Positions 34,192 to 42,132 of a stretch of 64,000 nt of DNA are shown in pieces. Every line of letters begins with the position of its first letter. Within the stretch, counting starts at the first letter, position 1. Origin of the DNA: Marivivens sp. LCG002 (lineage in GTDB: Bacteria > Pseudomonadota > Alphaproteobacteria > Rhodobacterales > Rhodobacteraceae). The position numbers and the translations under genes were made by a program. Under the pieces are notes generated by a model. That model saw only the letters and a program-made list of their open reading frames with translations, made no database searches and was not told the origin of the DNA. The stretch spans positions 484,001-548,000 of the forward strand of contig NZ_CP127165.1 of the NCBI RefSeq assembly GCF_030264275.1, in the 5' to 3' direction.

Positions 34192-34991
34192 TCGATCTTT
34201 TCGCGGCGGAGCACGTCTTCGATGCGGGAAACATCAAGGGGGTGGTTGAGTTCCCAGAACTCGCGCCCCCTTGCTTCCACTTCGACACAGCGCACGGGCA
34301 CGCCGTGATAGAGAAAGCGGAGCTGCTCGAGGCCCTCGAGCCGCTCAAGCTCGGTTTCGTCCTTGGACAGATAGGTTTCCAGCGCGGCGGGCGTATAGGC
34401 ATAAACGCCGACGTGATGGAACACGGGCACAAGCTCGTCGTTGCGATAGCGCCGCCCTGTAAAGGGGAGAACCTCTTTCGAGAAATAGAGCGCGTCGCCC
34501 TTGGCATCCATCACGGCCGTGGTGCCGCCGACACGTCCCTGAAGACGGTCTTCCATGAAACGGGCGTGGATATCGGGTTCGCAGCGCAGAACGGGGGTTG
34601 CGACTTCGGCGCTTCCGTCCATCGCTTCGATCAATGCTTCGACGAACCACGGCGGGGTGAGCGGGGCATCCCCTTGGAGGTTCACAACCAGATCGGCGGA
34701 TGACCCCAGACGGGCCAAAGCATCGGCGCAACGCTCGGTGCCGTTGCGGCAGTCGCCCGAGGTCATGATCACCTTGGCGCCAAAGCGCTTCGCCTCGGCT
34801 TCGATCCGAGCGTCATCGGTCGCCACAAAGACTTCGTCCACACCGCGCACGGCTTGGGCCGCCAGCCAGCTTCTTTCGATCAGGGTCTTGGCCTGACCCG
34901 AAACGCCATGCAGCGGGACCAGCGGTTTTCCCGGATATCGGGTCGAGGCATAGCGGGCGGGAATGATGATGATGGTCTTTTGCGGTGTCAT
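34188..34991 (-). CDS. kdsB: 3-deoxy-manno-octulosonate cytidylyltransferase (CMP-KDO synthetase)
   Basis: 267 residues. The nucleotide-sugar pyrophosphorylase motif IIIIPARYASTRYPGKPL is at the N-terminus. VATDDARIEAEA, SGDCRNGTERCADAL and VVNLQGDAPLTPP follow the KdsB pattern. It activates KDO with CTP for lipopolysaccharide core assembly. The ATG at 34991 opens the motif directly; SD is weak. The gene is convergent with the demethylase gene and sits near the helicase terminator. Confidence 0.87.
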   Translation of the reverse strand: MTPQKTIIIIPARYASTRYPGKPLVPLHGVSGQAKTLIERSWLAAQAVRGVDEVFVATDDARIEAEAKRFGAKVIMTSGDCRNGTERCADALARLGSSADLVVNLQGDAPLTPPWFVEALIEAMDGSAEVATPVLRCEPDIHARFMEDRLQGRVGGTTAVMDAKGDALYFSKEVLPFTGRRYRNDELVPVFHHVGVYAYTPAALETYLSKDETELERLEGLEQLRFLYHGVPVRCVEVEARGREFWELNHPLDVSRIEDVLRREKID

Positions 34992-35059
34992 ATCGGTTGT
35001 CGGTTCGGGCTGCACGGAACGGTTGTGCAACCCTTATCAGGCTTTTCTATGGCAGCGCA

Positions 35060-35091
35060 AAAGAAAGCGCCGCCCCGAGGTCAGGGCGGCG
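35060..35091 (-). terminator. Terminator of the DEAD-box helicase gene
   Basis: CGCCGCCC (35068-35075) and GGGCGGCG (35084-35091) form an 8-bp stem. On the minus strand it is followed by TTTCTTTTGC. Confidence 0.8.
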
Positions 35092-35099
35092 TGGATGTC

Positions 35100-37397
35100 T
35101 TAGGGCTTGCGGCGCGGACGGGCGTCCGAGCCTTGTGGCTGGCGGGCTTTGAACCCGCCCTCGCGCGCAGGGCCAGAAGGCTTGCCGCCCTTGCGGTGGG
35201 GGCTTGCGCCGTCGGGTTTGCCGCCGAATTTGCCCGAGGGCTTGCCGAAGGGCTTGCCACCGCGGGGTGCATCGGACCCACGCTCGCCGCGCGGTTTGTC
35301 GAACTTGCGCTCGCCTTTGCCCCAATCGCCCTTGGGCTTATCGCCGCGCGGGCGGTCACCAAAGGGCTTGTCGCCACGCGGTTTATCGCTGCGGGGGCGA
35401 TCCCCGAAACCATCCTCGCGCGGTTTGTCACCTGCACGGAAGAAGGTCTTGGACGAAGCCGGCTTGGAGAACGACTTGGCGGGCATTTTGCCTTCGGCGC
35501 GAAGCTTGCTGTGGCGTGGCTTCTTCTCGCGCTCGGCGGGTGCACCATCCTCGAAGCTCTCGGAGGGCGCGGGGCGTGCTGCGGGCTTTTCGAAGCGCGG
35601 ACGCTCTTCGCGAGCGGGGCGATCCTCGCGCGGGGTGTATTCCTTGCGCGGTTTGGGCTCGTAAGCGGTCTCATCGCGAGGTGCACGCTCGGCACGGGGC
35701 GCACGTTCTTCTCGGGGCGCGCGTTCTTCTCGCGGCGCACGCTCGGGACGCGGACCACGATCCTCACGCGGTGCACGCTCGGGACGTTCGCTCTTGCCGA
35801 AGCCGCCCGTTTTGCGGGGGCGCTCTTCGGGAGCATCGGACGGGGCAATCGTGATCCCGTCTTCAAGCTGCATCTTGTCGCCGACGGACGAAAGGAACCC
35901 TTTTACAGCGCTTTCGGCAATCTCGACAAAGGACTGACCGTCACGGATGCGGATGGCACCGATGTCGGTCTTGTCGAGGTTCCCTGCGCGGCACAAGAGC
36001 GGCAGAATCCAACGAGCCTCGGCGCGATCTTCGCGGCCGACGCTGAGCGAGAACCACTTTGACGGTCCGAAATCGGCAGCCTGTTTCTTGGGGGCCTGCG
36101 CATCGGCGGGAAGGAGATCCTCGGGCGCGGAGCGCCCTGCACGGAACTGACGCAGATAGGCCACCGCAATGGCTTCGGCGCTGTGACGCGCGAGCATTTT
36201 CGTGGCGAATTCGGCTTCGGTGCTGTCAGCCTCGCCGCTGAACACGTCAGAGGACAAAAGACGCTCTTCATCGGCGGCGTTGATCTCGTCGGCCGAGGGC
36301 GGAACAGTCCAGTCAGCGGTGATCTTGGCCCATTTGAGAAGGTTCTCGGCCTTGCGGCGGGCTTTGTTCGGCACGATCAGCGCGGACACACCTTTGGAGC
36401 CTGCACGACCCGTGCGGCCCGAACGGTGGAGAAGCGCTTCGGTGTTCTGGGGCAGATCGGCATGGATCACCAACTCGAGCCCGGGAAGGTCGATGCCGCG
36501 TGCGGCAACGTCGGTCGCGATACAAACACGGGCGCGGCCGTCGCGCATTGCCTGAAGCGCATGGCTCCGCTCGGTCTGGGTCAATTCGCCCGAGAGCGCA
36601 ACGACGCTGAACCCGCGGTTGGCAAGACGCGCAGTCAGGTGGCTGACCATGTTGCGGGTGTTGCAAAAGACGATCGAGTTCTTGGCATCCTGGAAACGCA
36701 GAAGGTTGATAACGGCCTTCTCGACGTCATGCGGGGCAACCACGAGCGCTTTGTATTCGATATCGGCGTGCTGTTTTGCGCCGCCCATGGTCGATACACG
36801 CTGCGGGTCGCGCAGATAGCGGTTAGAGATCGCTTCGATGGATTTCGACACGGTGGCCGAGAACATCAGGGTGCGGCGTTCCTCGGGGGCTTGGCCGAGG
36901 ATGAATTCGAGATCTTCGCGGAAGCCGAGATCGAGCATTTCGTCCGCTTCATCGAGAACCACGGCGCGAATGTCGGTAAGGTCGATGGCACCGCGTTCGA
37001 TGTGGTCGCGAAGACGACCCGGCGTGGCGACGACGATATGGGCACCGCGCTCGAGCGCACGGCGTTCATCGCGGGCGTCCATCCCGCCGACACAGGTCGC
37101 AAGACGTGCGCCTGCATGGGCATAGAGCCACTCAAGCTCGCGCTTGACTTGAAGAGCGAGTTCACGGGTCGGCGCAATCACGAGCGCAAGAGGGGCACCT
37201 GCACGGTCAAGGCGGTCATTACCGCCAAGAAGCGTGGGGCCGATTGCCAGACCAAAGCCGACTGTCTTGCCCGAACCTGTTTGTGCGGAAACGAGAAGAT
37301 CGCCCCCTGCAAATTCCGAGGCGGTAACAGCCTCCTGGACGGGAGTTAGCGTGGTATAGCCGCGCTCTTCGAGCGCAAGGGCGAGAGGATCAGTCAT
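35100..37397 (-). CDS. DEAD-box RNA helicase with long basic/acidic repeat tail
   Basis: 765 residues. The RecA core (about 1-380) has motif I AQTGSGKT, PTRELALQV, TPGRL, DEAD box LDEADEMLDLGF, SATV, and motif VI HRSGRTGRAG. A DbpA-type RNA-binding domain (about 440-520) follows. The last ~240 residues are low-complexity repeats rich in Arg, Lys, Glu, Pro and Gly (RAPREERAPREERAPRAERA; repeated GDKP/RGDKP units), a disordered RNA-binding tail. It is likely a ribosome-assembly or cold-adaptation helicase of the CsdA/DeaD type. The ATG at 37397 begins at TDPLALALEERGY. Confidence 0.9.
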   Translation of the reverse strand: MTDPLALALEERGYTTLTPVQEAVTASEFAGGDLLVSAQTGSGKTVGFGLAIGPTLLGGNDRLDRAGAPLALVIAPTRELALQVKRELEWLYAHAGARLATCVGGMDARDERRALERGAHIVVATPGRLRDHIERGAIDLTDIRAVVLDEADEMLDLGFREDLEFILGQAPEERRTLMFSATVSKSIEAISNRYLRDPQRVSTMGGAKQHADIEYKALVVAPHDVEKAVINLLRFQDAKNSIVFCNTRNMVSHLTARLANRGFSVVALSGELTQTERSHALQAMRDGRARVCIATDVAARGIDLPGLELVIHADLPQNTEALLHRSGRTGRAGSKGVSALIVPNKARRKAENLLKWAKITADWTVPPSADEINAADEERLLSSDVFSGEADSTEAEFATKMLARHSAEAIAVAYLRQFRAGRSAPEDLLPADAQAPKKQAADFGPSKWFSLSVGREDRAEARWILPLLCRAGNLDKTDIGAIRIRDGQSFVEIAESAVKGFLSSVGDKMQLEDGITIAPSDAPEERPRKTGGFGKSERPERAPREDRGPRPERAPREERAPREERAPRAERAPRDETAYEPKPRKEYTPREDRPAREERPRFEKPAARPAPSESFEDGAPAEREKKPRHSKLRAEGKMPAKSFSKPASSKTFFRAGDKPREDGFGDRPRSDKPRGDKPFGDRPRGDKPKGDWGKGERKFDKPRGERGSDAPRGGKPFGKPSGKFGGKPDGASPHRKGGKPSGPAREGGFKARQPQGSDARPRRKP

Positions 37398-37516
37398 GTG
37401 GGGCTTTGCAAATGGCGGCGCATCAAGTGGGCCGGAGTTCGATTAAGCGCTCGCAATAGGCTCTTTTGTGTTGCTTGTATAGTAAAATCGCATGATCCGC
37501 TTATGCAGTCACGTCA

Positions 37517-37533
37517 ATGCTGCTGTGCAGCAT
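37517..37533 (-). terminator. Weak hairpin after the S24-like repressor
   Basis: ATGCTGC (37517-37523), TGT loop, GCAGCAT (37527-37533): perfect 7-bp stem 9 nt past the repressor stop on the minus strand. No T-run. Confidence 0.3.
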
Positions 37534-37541
37534 GGGCTGGT

Positions 37542-38186
37542 TCAGAGGGATTTGAGAATCCAGATCACCCGCCCGAGGGGGCGAACACTGTCCGCGTTGC
37601 GTCCTGTTTTGACGATGGGCTGCGCCCCGATCCTGTCGAATGCAATCGTGACGACCCCAGCATCGCGGGTGGCACGGCCGATGCGGAGTTTATTGTCATC
37701 CATCAGAACCATGATTTCCGAATGGTTCGTAAGGCTCTGATTTTTATCGATAAGACAGATGTTGAAGGCGTTGATCGTCGGCGACATTGCGTCATCGGGA
37801 GCTGCGACCAAGGCTAGATCGCGCAGGGATGTTGCCTTTTCCATCAACCATTCACGCGAAAAGCTTACGGGCGGCGTGCTGAGAGTTTGCGGCACCTCGT
37901 GATGAAAGGGAATTTTGATAAAGCCGCCATCCGAAATCGGGGGCGGTCCATCCTCGGCAAACCCGAGCGGAAGCGATTGGTCCGAGACACCAAGATATTC
38001 GAGCAAAGCAATGACTCGGTCGGTGCTCGGGATGCGGCCGGCCCTAATATCGCGTATGAGACCATCATGGCCCACAACATCTATTGAGGCGCGTCGCGCA
38101 GACACCCCTTTTTTAAGTAGCCCTCGCTCAACGCATTTGAGTAGGGCAGAAGCAATTTGGTCCGACCTCGTCGAAGTTAAGAGCAT
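37542..38186 (-). CDS. XRE/S24-type phage-repressor-like regulator lacking the catalytic serine
   Basis: 214 residues. The N-terminal part (about 15-70, with ASIDVVGHDGLIRDIRAGRI) resembles a helix-turn-helix. The C-terminal part resembles a LexA/S24 domain: LALVAAPDDAMSPTINAFN followed by ICLIDKNQS aligns with the GDSMEPTI...GDxxLID signature. The residue normally serine is Ala, so self-cleavage is unlikely. It sits in an AT-richer patch with weak SD, which suggests phage or element ancestry. The ATG at 38186 was chosen over a TTG at 38192. Confidence 0.6.
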   Translation of the reverse strand: MLLTSTRSDQIASALLKCVERGLLKKGVSARRASIDVVGHDGLIRDIRAGRIPSTDRVIALLEYLGVSDQSLPLGFAEDGPPPISDGGFIKIPFHHEVPQTLSTPPVSFSREWLMEKATSLRDLALVAAPDDAMSPTINAFNICLIDKNQSLTNHSEIMVLMDDNKLRIGRATRDAGVVTIAFDRIGAQPIVKTGRNADSVRPLGRVIWILKSL

Positions 38187-38192
38187 ATCCAA

Positions 38193-38833
38193 AATTTTCT
38201 CAAAAGATAAGAATTATAAATCTTGACTGGTTGAGACTTATGCTTCTTAATCTATCCTGAATTGTAGAGCGGTTCCGCGCTCTGTTGAATTTGTGTTCCT
38301 TTTTTACAAGCTGATTGCGGGGCTTCAGTTTTTACTATGGTTACGATTCTACGTGTCTGACCACCATATAGAGATTGATGGCGGCAATTTTCCCGAAAAG
38401 GTGGCGCAGGCGTTCGCCGCATGCAAGCCACTTTCTGATGCTCAACGCCTTGCTTTAGCTATACTTTTGGTGCGACAGGTTTCTGATCCCCACTGCAAGT
38501 TGCAATTGAACCGACTTGCTACAATCTCTACTGAGCGTGCCTTCGAACTTTGACAGGCACCTGAGGGCTTGCCCCTCTTATGATTCTCTTAGCTTTGATT
38601 CATTAATGGAAAGTTAACGCCCGATCGGCGTCCTGCGGACCTGCGCCACATTTTGAACCACCCGCAAGAATTAGTGGCCCACGCTAACTTATCCCCAACA
38701 AATTGCTTTACACAGAAAGGTTAAGCCCTCACCATGTAGTGTATGGGGGTGTCGGAGAACACCGTCTCTTGAATAAGCACCAAGCGTTAGTCGGCTGCCA
38801 ACGAACTATCGCAAGAGCAGAGAGGCCGAGCAT
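38193..38833. other. 640-nt AT-richer intergenic region
   Basis: Between the divergent repressor and YbjN genes. GC is visibly lower than in its surroundings, with T/A-rich runs near 38200-38340 and 38540-38720. It holds one possible small reading frame (38353-38553), listed separately. An AGAGCG/CGCTCT mini-hairpin is near 38265-38282. No other feature recognised. Confidence 0.5.
38353..38553 (+). CDS. Possible small hypothetical protein
   Basis: From a GTG at 38353 the frame gives 66 residues (DHHIEIDGGNFPEKVAQAF, ACKPLSDAQRLALAILLVRQ) with a plausible helical middle. No clear SD and no recognised family; the longer frame from 38293 adds an unconvincing hydrophobic start. It lies beside the S24-like repressor in the low-GC patch. 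It may be a decayed or element-borne gene. Confidence 0.3.
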   Translation: MSDHHIEIDGGNFPEKVAQAFAACKPLSDAQRLALAILLVRQVSDPHCKLQLNRLATISTERAFEL

Positions 38834-39337
38834 ATGTCACTATCAGAAAGTTACATCGACGAAGGTGATATCCATCCGATCGATTTGGTCGAACATATCG
38901 CCGAGCATCACGCTTGGGAATTCGACAGGATTGCCGATGACCAGATCGCGATGGCGGTCGAGGGCCAGTGGCGCACCTATTCGATCACGCTCGCTTGGTC
39001 GGCTTATGACCAGACATTGCGTTTGATCTGCACCTTTGAAATGGAGCCCCCCGAAGAGCGCATGCCCGCGCTCTACGAAATGCTCAATCTTGCAAACGAT
39101 GTGTGCTGGGCAGGCGGGTTCACGTGGTGGGACGAGCAAAAGCTCATGGTCTTCCGCTATGGTTTGATCCTTGCAGGCGACCAGATGGCAAGCCCCGAGC
39201 AAATCGACACGATGATCAGCGCCGCGGTGATGAGCTGCGAACGGTTCTATCCTGCGATCCAGCTTGTCACTTGGGCCGACCGCACGCCGCAGGATGCGAT
39301 GAACGTTGCAATTGCCGAGGCTTACGGGCGCGCCTGA
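38834..39337 (+). CDS. YbjN domain-containing protein
   Basis: 167 residues matching the YbjN/type III secretion chaperone-like fold: HHAWEFDRIADDQIAMAVEG, ERMPALYEMLNLANDVCWAGGF and MASPEQIDTMISAAVMSC. In enterobacteria YbjN affects stress and motility phenotypes, and its biochemical role is unknown. AGCAGAGAGGCCGAGC upstream provides the SD. It stands 59 nt before proC and may be co-transcribed. Confidence 0.82.
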   Translation: MSLSESYIDEGDIHPIDLVEHIAEHHAWEFDRIADDQIAMAVEGQWRTYSITLAWSAYDQTLRLICTFEMEPPEERMPALYEMLNLANDVCWAGGFTWWDEQKLMVFRYGLILAGDQMASPEQIDTMISAAVMSCERFYPAIQLVTWADRTPQDAMNVAIAEAYGRA

Positions 39338-39396
39338 TCTTGCATCCGACCGCTGCGGTCCATAACACTTCGCTCTGAAACAAGGGGGGAGTTCCC

Positions 39397-40212
39397 ATGG
39401 ATATGACGACGGTGGCCCAAAAGGGTCTTGTGCTTTTGGGATGCGGCAAGATGGGGTCCGCCATGCTGGCGGGCTGGCTCAAGGGCGGGCTTCCTGCCGC
39501 TTCGGTCTGGGTGCTTGATCCCCATCCCAGTGACTGGCTCAAAGCGCAGGGCGTCCACATTAACCAAGGCGTCCCCGAAAGCCCCGCCATCGCGCTTATC
39601 GCCGTCAAACCCCAGATGATGGGCGAGGCGCTCCCTTCGATGCAGGCTTTGGGCAATCGCGACACGCTCTTTATTTCAGTGGCCGCAGGCACTCCGATTT
39701 CCAAGTTCGAAGAGGTCCTTGGCGCACAAACCCCGATCGTCCGCGCCATGCCCAACACCCCTGCTGCGATTGCGCGCGGGATCACCGCGATCATCGGCAA
39801 TACCATGACGACCGAGGCGCATATGACCCTTAGCGAAGCGCTTTTGCGGGCCGTTGGTCAAGTTGTCCGCCTCGAAGCCGAGGGTCAGATGGACGCCGTC
39901 ACGGCGGTGAGCGGATCGGGACCCGCCTATGTTTTCCATTTGATCGAGACGCTTGCAGCCGCAGGTGTAAAAGAGGGCCTCTCGCCTGAACTGAGCATGG
40001 CGCTGGCCAAGGCCACCGTCGGCGGTGCAGGTGCATTGGCCGAAGAGTCCGAGGACAGCCCCGCTCAACTCCGTATCAATGTGACCTCGCCCAACGGCAC
40101 CACCCAAGCCGCGCTCGAGGTGTTGATGGATGCCGAGGCGGGAATGCCTGCGCTTCTTGAAAAGGCCGTCAAAGCGGCCGCCGATAGGTCCAAGGAGTTG
40201 TCGCGTGGCTGA
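39397..40212 (+). CDS. proC: Pyrroline-5-carboxylate reductase
   Basis: 271 residues. The NAD(P)H fold is VLLGCGKMGSAMLAGWL at the N-terminus, followed by IAVKPQMM, VRAMPNTPAAIARG and the C-terminal signature VSGSGPAYVFHLIETLA and SPNGTTQAAL. It makes proline from pyrroline-5-carboxylate. A GGGGGGAG SD precedes the ATG. The next gene (csaA) starts inside its last codons, so the pair is translationally coupled. Confidence 0.95.
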   Translation: MDMTTVAQKGLVLLGCGKMGSAMLAGWLKGGLPAASVWVLDPHPSDWLKAQGVHINQGVPESPAIALIAVKPQMMGEALPSMQALGNRDTLFISVAAGTPISKFEEVLGAQTPIVRAMPNTPAAIARGITAIIGNTMTTEAHMTLSEALLRAVGQVVRLEAEGQMDAVTAVSGSGPAYVFHLIETLAAAGVKEGLSPELSMALAKATVGGAGALAEESEDSPAQLRINVTSPNGTTQAALEVLMDAEAGMPALLEKAVKAAADRSKELSRG

Positions 40213-40543
40213 GATTACATTCGACGATTTTCTGGCGGTCGACATCCGTGCGGGGCGCGTCATACGTGCAGAACCTTTTCCCGAGGCGCGCAAGCCCGCC
40301 ATCAAGATGTGGATCGACTTCGGTCCCGAAATCGGCGAGCGCAAGACCTCGGCCCAGATCACGGCGCATTACGATCCCGAGACGCTTGTCGGAAAACAGG
40401 TGATGGGCGTGGTGAATTTCCCGCCGCGTCAAATCGGCAAGTTCATGTCCGAAGTCCTCGTCCTCGGCGTATATGACGAAAACGGTGGCGTCGTCCTCGT
40501 GACGCCGGACAAGGATGTGCCCATCGGCGGGAGAATGTGCTGA
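40205..40543 (+). CDS. csaA: tRNA-binding protein CsaA
   Basis: 112 residues, an OB-fold tRNA-binding domain: FLAVDIRAGRVIRAEPF, KTSAQITAHY and VVNFPPRQIGKFMSEVLVLG. CsaA is a small dimeric tRNA-binding/chaperone-like protein. The GTG at 40205, overlapping proC by 8 nt, is chosen because AAGGAG lies 7 nt upstream and it gives the normal family N-terminus. The stop overlaps the next ATG. Confidence 0.92.
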   Translation: MAEITFDDFLAVDIRAGRVIRAEPFPEARKPAIKMWIDFGPEIGERKTSAQITAHYDPETLVGKQVMGVVNFPPRQIGKFMSEVLVLGVYDENGGVVLVTPDKDVPIGGRMC

Positions 40544-41496
40544 TGAAACTCTTGATCACCCGTCCCATCGACGATCTTGTTCTGGCGCAGGCAGAGGAAC
40601 GCTTCGAGACGACTTATCGTGCAGGCGAAGTTCCGATGTCGGCGGCTGAAGTCACTGCGGCTTTGGGCGAATACGACGCGATCCTGCCGACGCTTGGCGA
40701 TGCGTTCACTGCAGCGGCAATCGAGGCGGCGGGCAAGCCGCGATGCAAAGTGATTGGAAACTTCGGCGTTGGTTATAACCACATCGACGTGGCCGCCGCC
40801 GCCAAGGCGGGCATCGCGGTCAGCAACACGCCCGATGTGCTGACCGATGCGACGGCGGATATTGCATGGACGCTGATCCTCTCGACCTGCCGCCGTGCGG
40901 GCGAGGGCGAGCGTCAGCTTCGGGCGGGCGAGTGGAAGGGCTTTGATCCCAAGGGCATGCTCGGCACCCATGTGACAGGTAAAACGCTTGGCGTGATCGG
41001 CATGGGCCGTATCGGTCAGGCGATTGCCAAGCGGGGGCATTTCGGCTTTGACATGCCTGTCGTCTATTTCAACCGCTCGGCCAAAGAGTTGCCGTTCGAC
41101 GCGCGCCGCATCGAGGATATGCACGAACTTTTGGGCGTTGCGGATATCGTCGTCGTCGCTGTTCCGGGTGGGGCGGAGACGGTCAGGCTCATCGACCGCG
41201 CCGCGATCGCCGCCATGCGCAAGGATACGATTTTCGTGAACATCAGCCGCGGCGAAGTGGTCGAGGAAGAGGCTCTGATTGATGCTCTGGAGGCGAATGC
41301 CATCGGCGGTGCGGGGCTCGATGTTTACGAAAAAGAACCCTATGTGCCCGCCCGCCTGACCGCGCTCGAGAACTGTGTCCTGCTCCCGCATTTGGGGAGC
41401 GCAACCGTCGAGACGCGCCGCGCGATGGCGCAGATGGCACTCGATAACATCATCGCATTTGCCGAAGGCCGTGCGATGCCGCAACGTGTGAATTAA
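40543..41496 (+). CDS. D-isomer-specific 2-hydroxyacid dehydrogenase (glyoxylate/hydroxypyruvate reductase-like)
   Basis: 317 residues. NAD fold LGVIGMGRIGQAIAKRG. Catalytic Arg in NISRGEVVEEEAL, then Glu in DVYEKEP and His in LPHLGSATVETR. NFGVGYNHIDV marks the substrate domain. Closest in style to glyoxylate/hydroxypyruvate reductases (GyaR), but the substrate is not fixed by sequence. GGGAGA supplies the SD. It is third in the proC-csaA operon and overlaps tdk by 4 nt at the 3' end. Confidence 0.88.
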   Translation: MKLLITRPIDDLVLAQAEERFETTYRAGEVPMSAAEVTAALGEYDAILPTLGDAFTAAAIEAAGKPRCKVIGNFGVGYNHIDVAAAAKAGIAVSNTPDVLTDATADIAWTLILSTCRRAGEGERQLRAGEWKGFDPKGMLGTHVTGKTLGVIGMGRIGQAIAKRGHFGFDMPVVYFNRSAKELPFDARRIEDMHELLGVADIVVVAVPGGAETVRLIDRAAIAAMRKDTIFVNISRGEVVEEEALIDALEANAIGGAGLDVYEKEPYVPARLTALENCVLLPHLGSATVETRRAMAQMALDNIIAFAEGRAMPQRVN

Positions 41497-42077
41497 CCGC
41501 GGTCGCCGACTGCTTGGCGCCAGTGGCGGCGGCAAAGCGAGACATAGCGCTCATTGCCGCCGATCGCGACCTGATCTCCACTGGTGAGGACATTGCCTTC
41601 AGCATCCTTGCGGATCACCATCGTCGCCTTTTTCCCGCAGTGACAGATCGTGCGCACTTCACGCATTTCGTCTGCAAGAGCGAGAAGAGCCGCCGATCCG
41701 GGGAAAAGCTTGCCCTGAAAATCCACGCGCAGACCATAGCACATGACGGGCACGCGAAGATCATCGACAGCGCGGGCCAGTTGCCAGACCTGAGCCTCCT
41801 CAAGGAACTGCGCTTCGTCGATAAAGACACAAGCGCAGGGGCCTTGTTCCAGTCGGAATTTGATCTTGTCAAAGAGGTTTTCGCCCACGCCGAAGGTATC
41901 CGCATCCGCACCGATCCCGATGCGGCTTCCGATGCGGCCCTCGCCTGCGCGATTGTCGAACTGGGCAGTGAGCAGATAAGTCTGCATCCCGCGTTCGATA
42001 TAGTTATGCGAGGCCTGAAGCAGGATCGTCGATTTACCTGCGTTCATGGTGGAATAGTTGAAATAGAGCTTGGCCAC
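41493..42077 (-). CDS. tdk: Thymidine kinase
   Basis: 194 residues, type II thymidine kinase. The P-loop STMNAGKSTILLQ is at the N-terminus, CVFIDEAQFLEEAQVWQLA carries the DEAQF motif, and the zinc lobe has ICHCGKKA and a C-terminal VSLCRRHW. It phosphorylates thymidine for salvage. The GTG at 42077 follows GGGGGGA; upstream in-frame codons reach back toward the carB 3' end. Confidence 0.94.
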   Translation of the reverse strand: MAKLYFNYSTMNAGKSTILLQASHNYIERGMQTYLLTAQFDNRAGEGRIGSRIGIGADADTFGVGENLFDKIKFRLEQGPCACVFIDEAQFLEEAQVWQLARAVDDLRVPVMCYGLRVDFQGKLFPGSAALLALADEMREVRTICHCGKKATMVIRKDAEGNVLTSGDQVAIGGNERYVSLCRRHWRQAVGDRG

Positions 42078-42132
42078 GGTCCGTCCCCCCGAGAGGCAGA
42101 AACGGGCGAAGTTTCCTCCGCCCGCTCTGTGA

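Noticed and set aside
35081-35866. A 261-codon minus-strand frame overlapping the helicase
   Set aside because: It is a second frame of the repetitive helicase tail on the same strand, not a separate gene.
34854-36062. A 402-codon + strand frame rich in Gly/Ala/Leu
   Set aside because: Antisense to the repeat tail of the DEAD-box helicase; its repeats mirror that tail.
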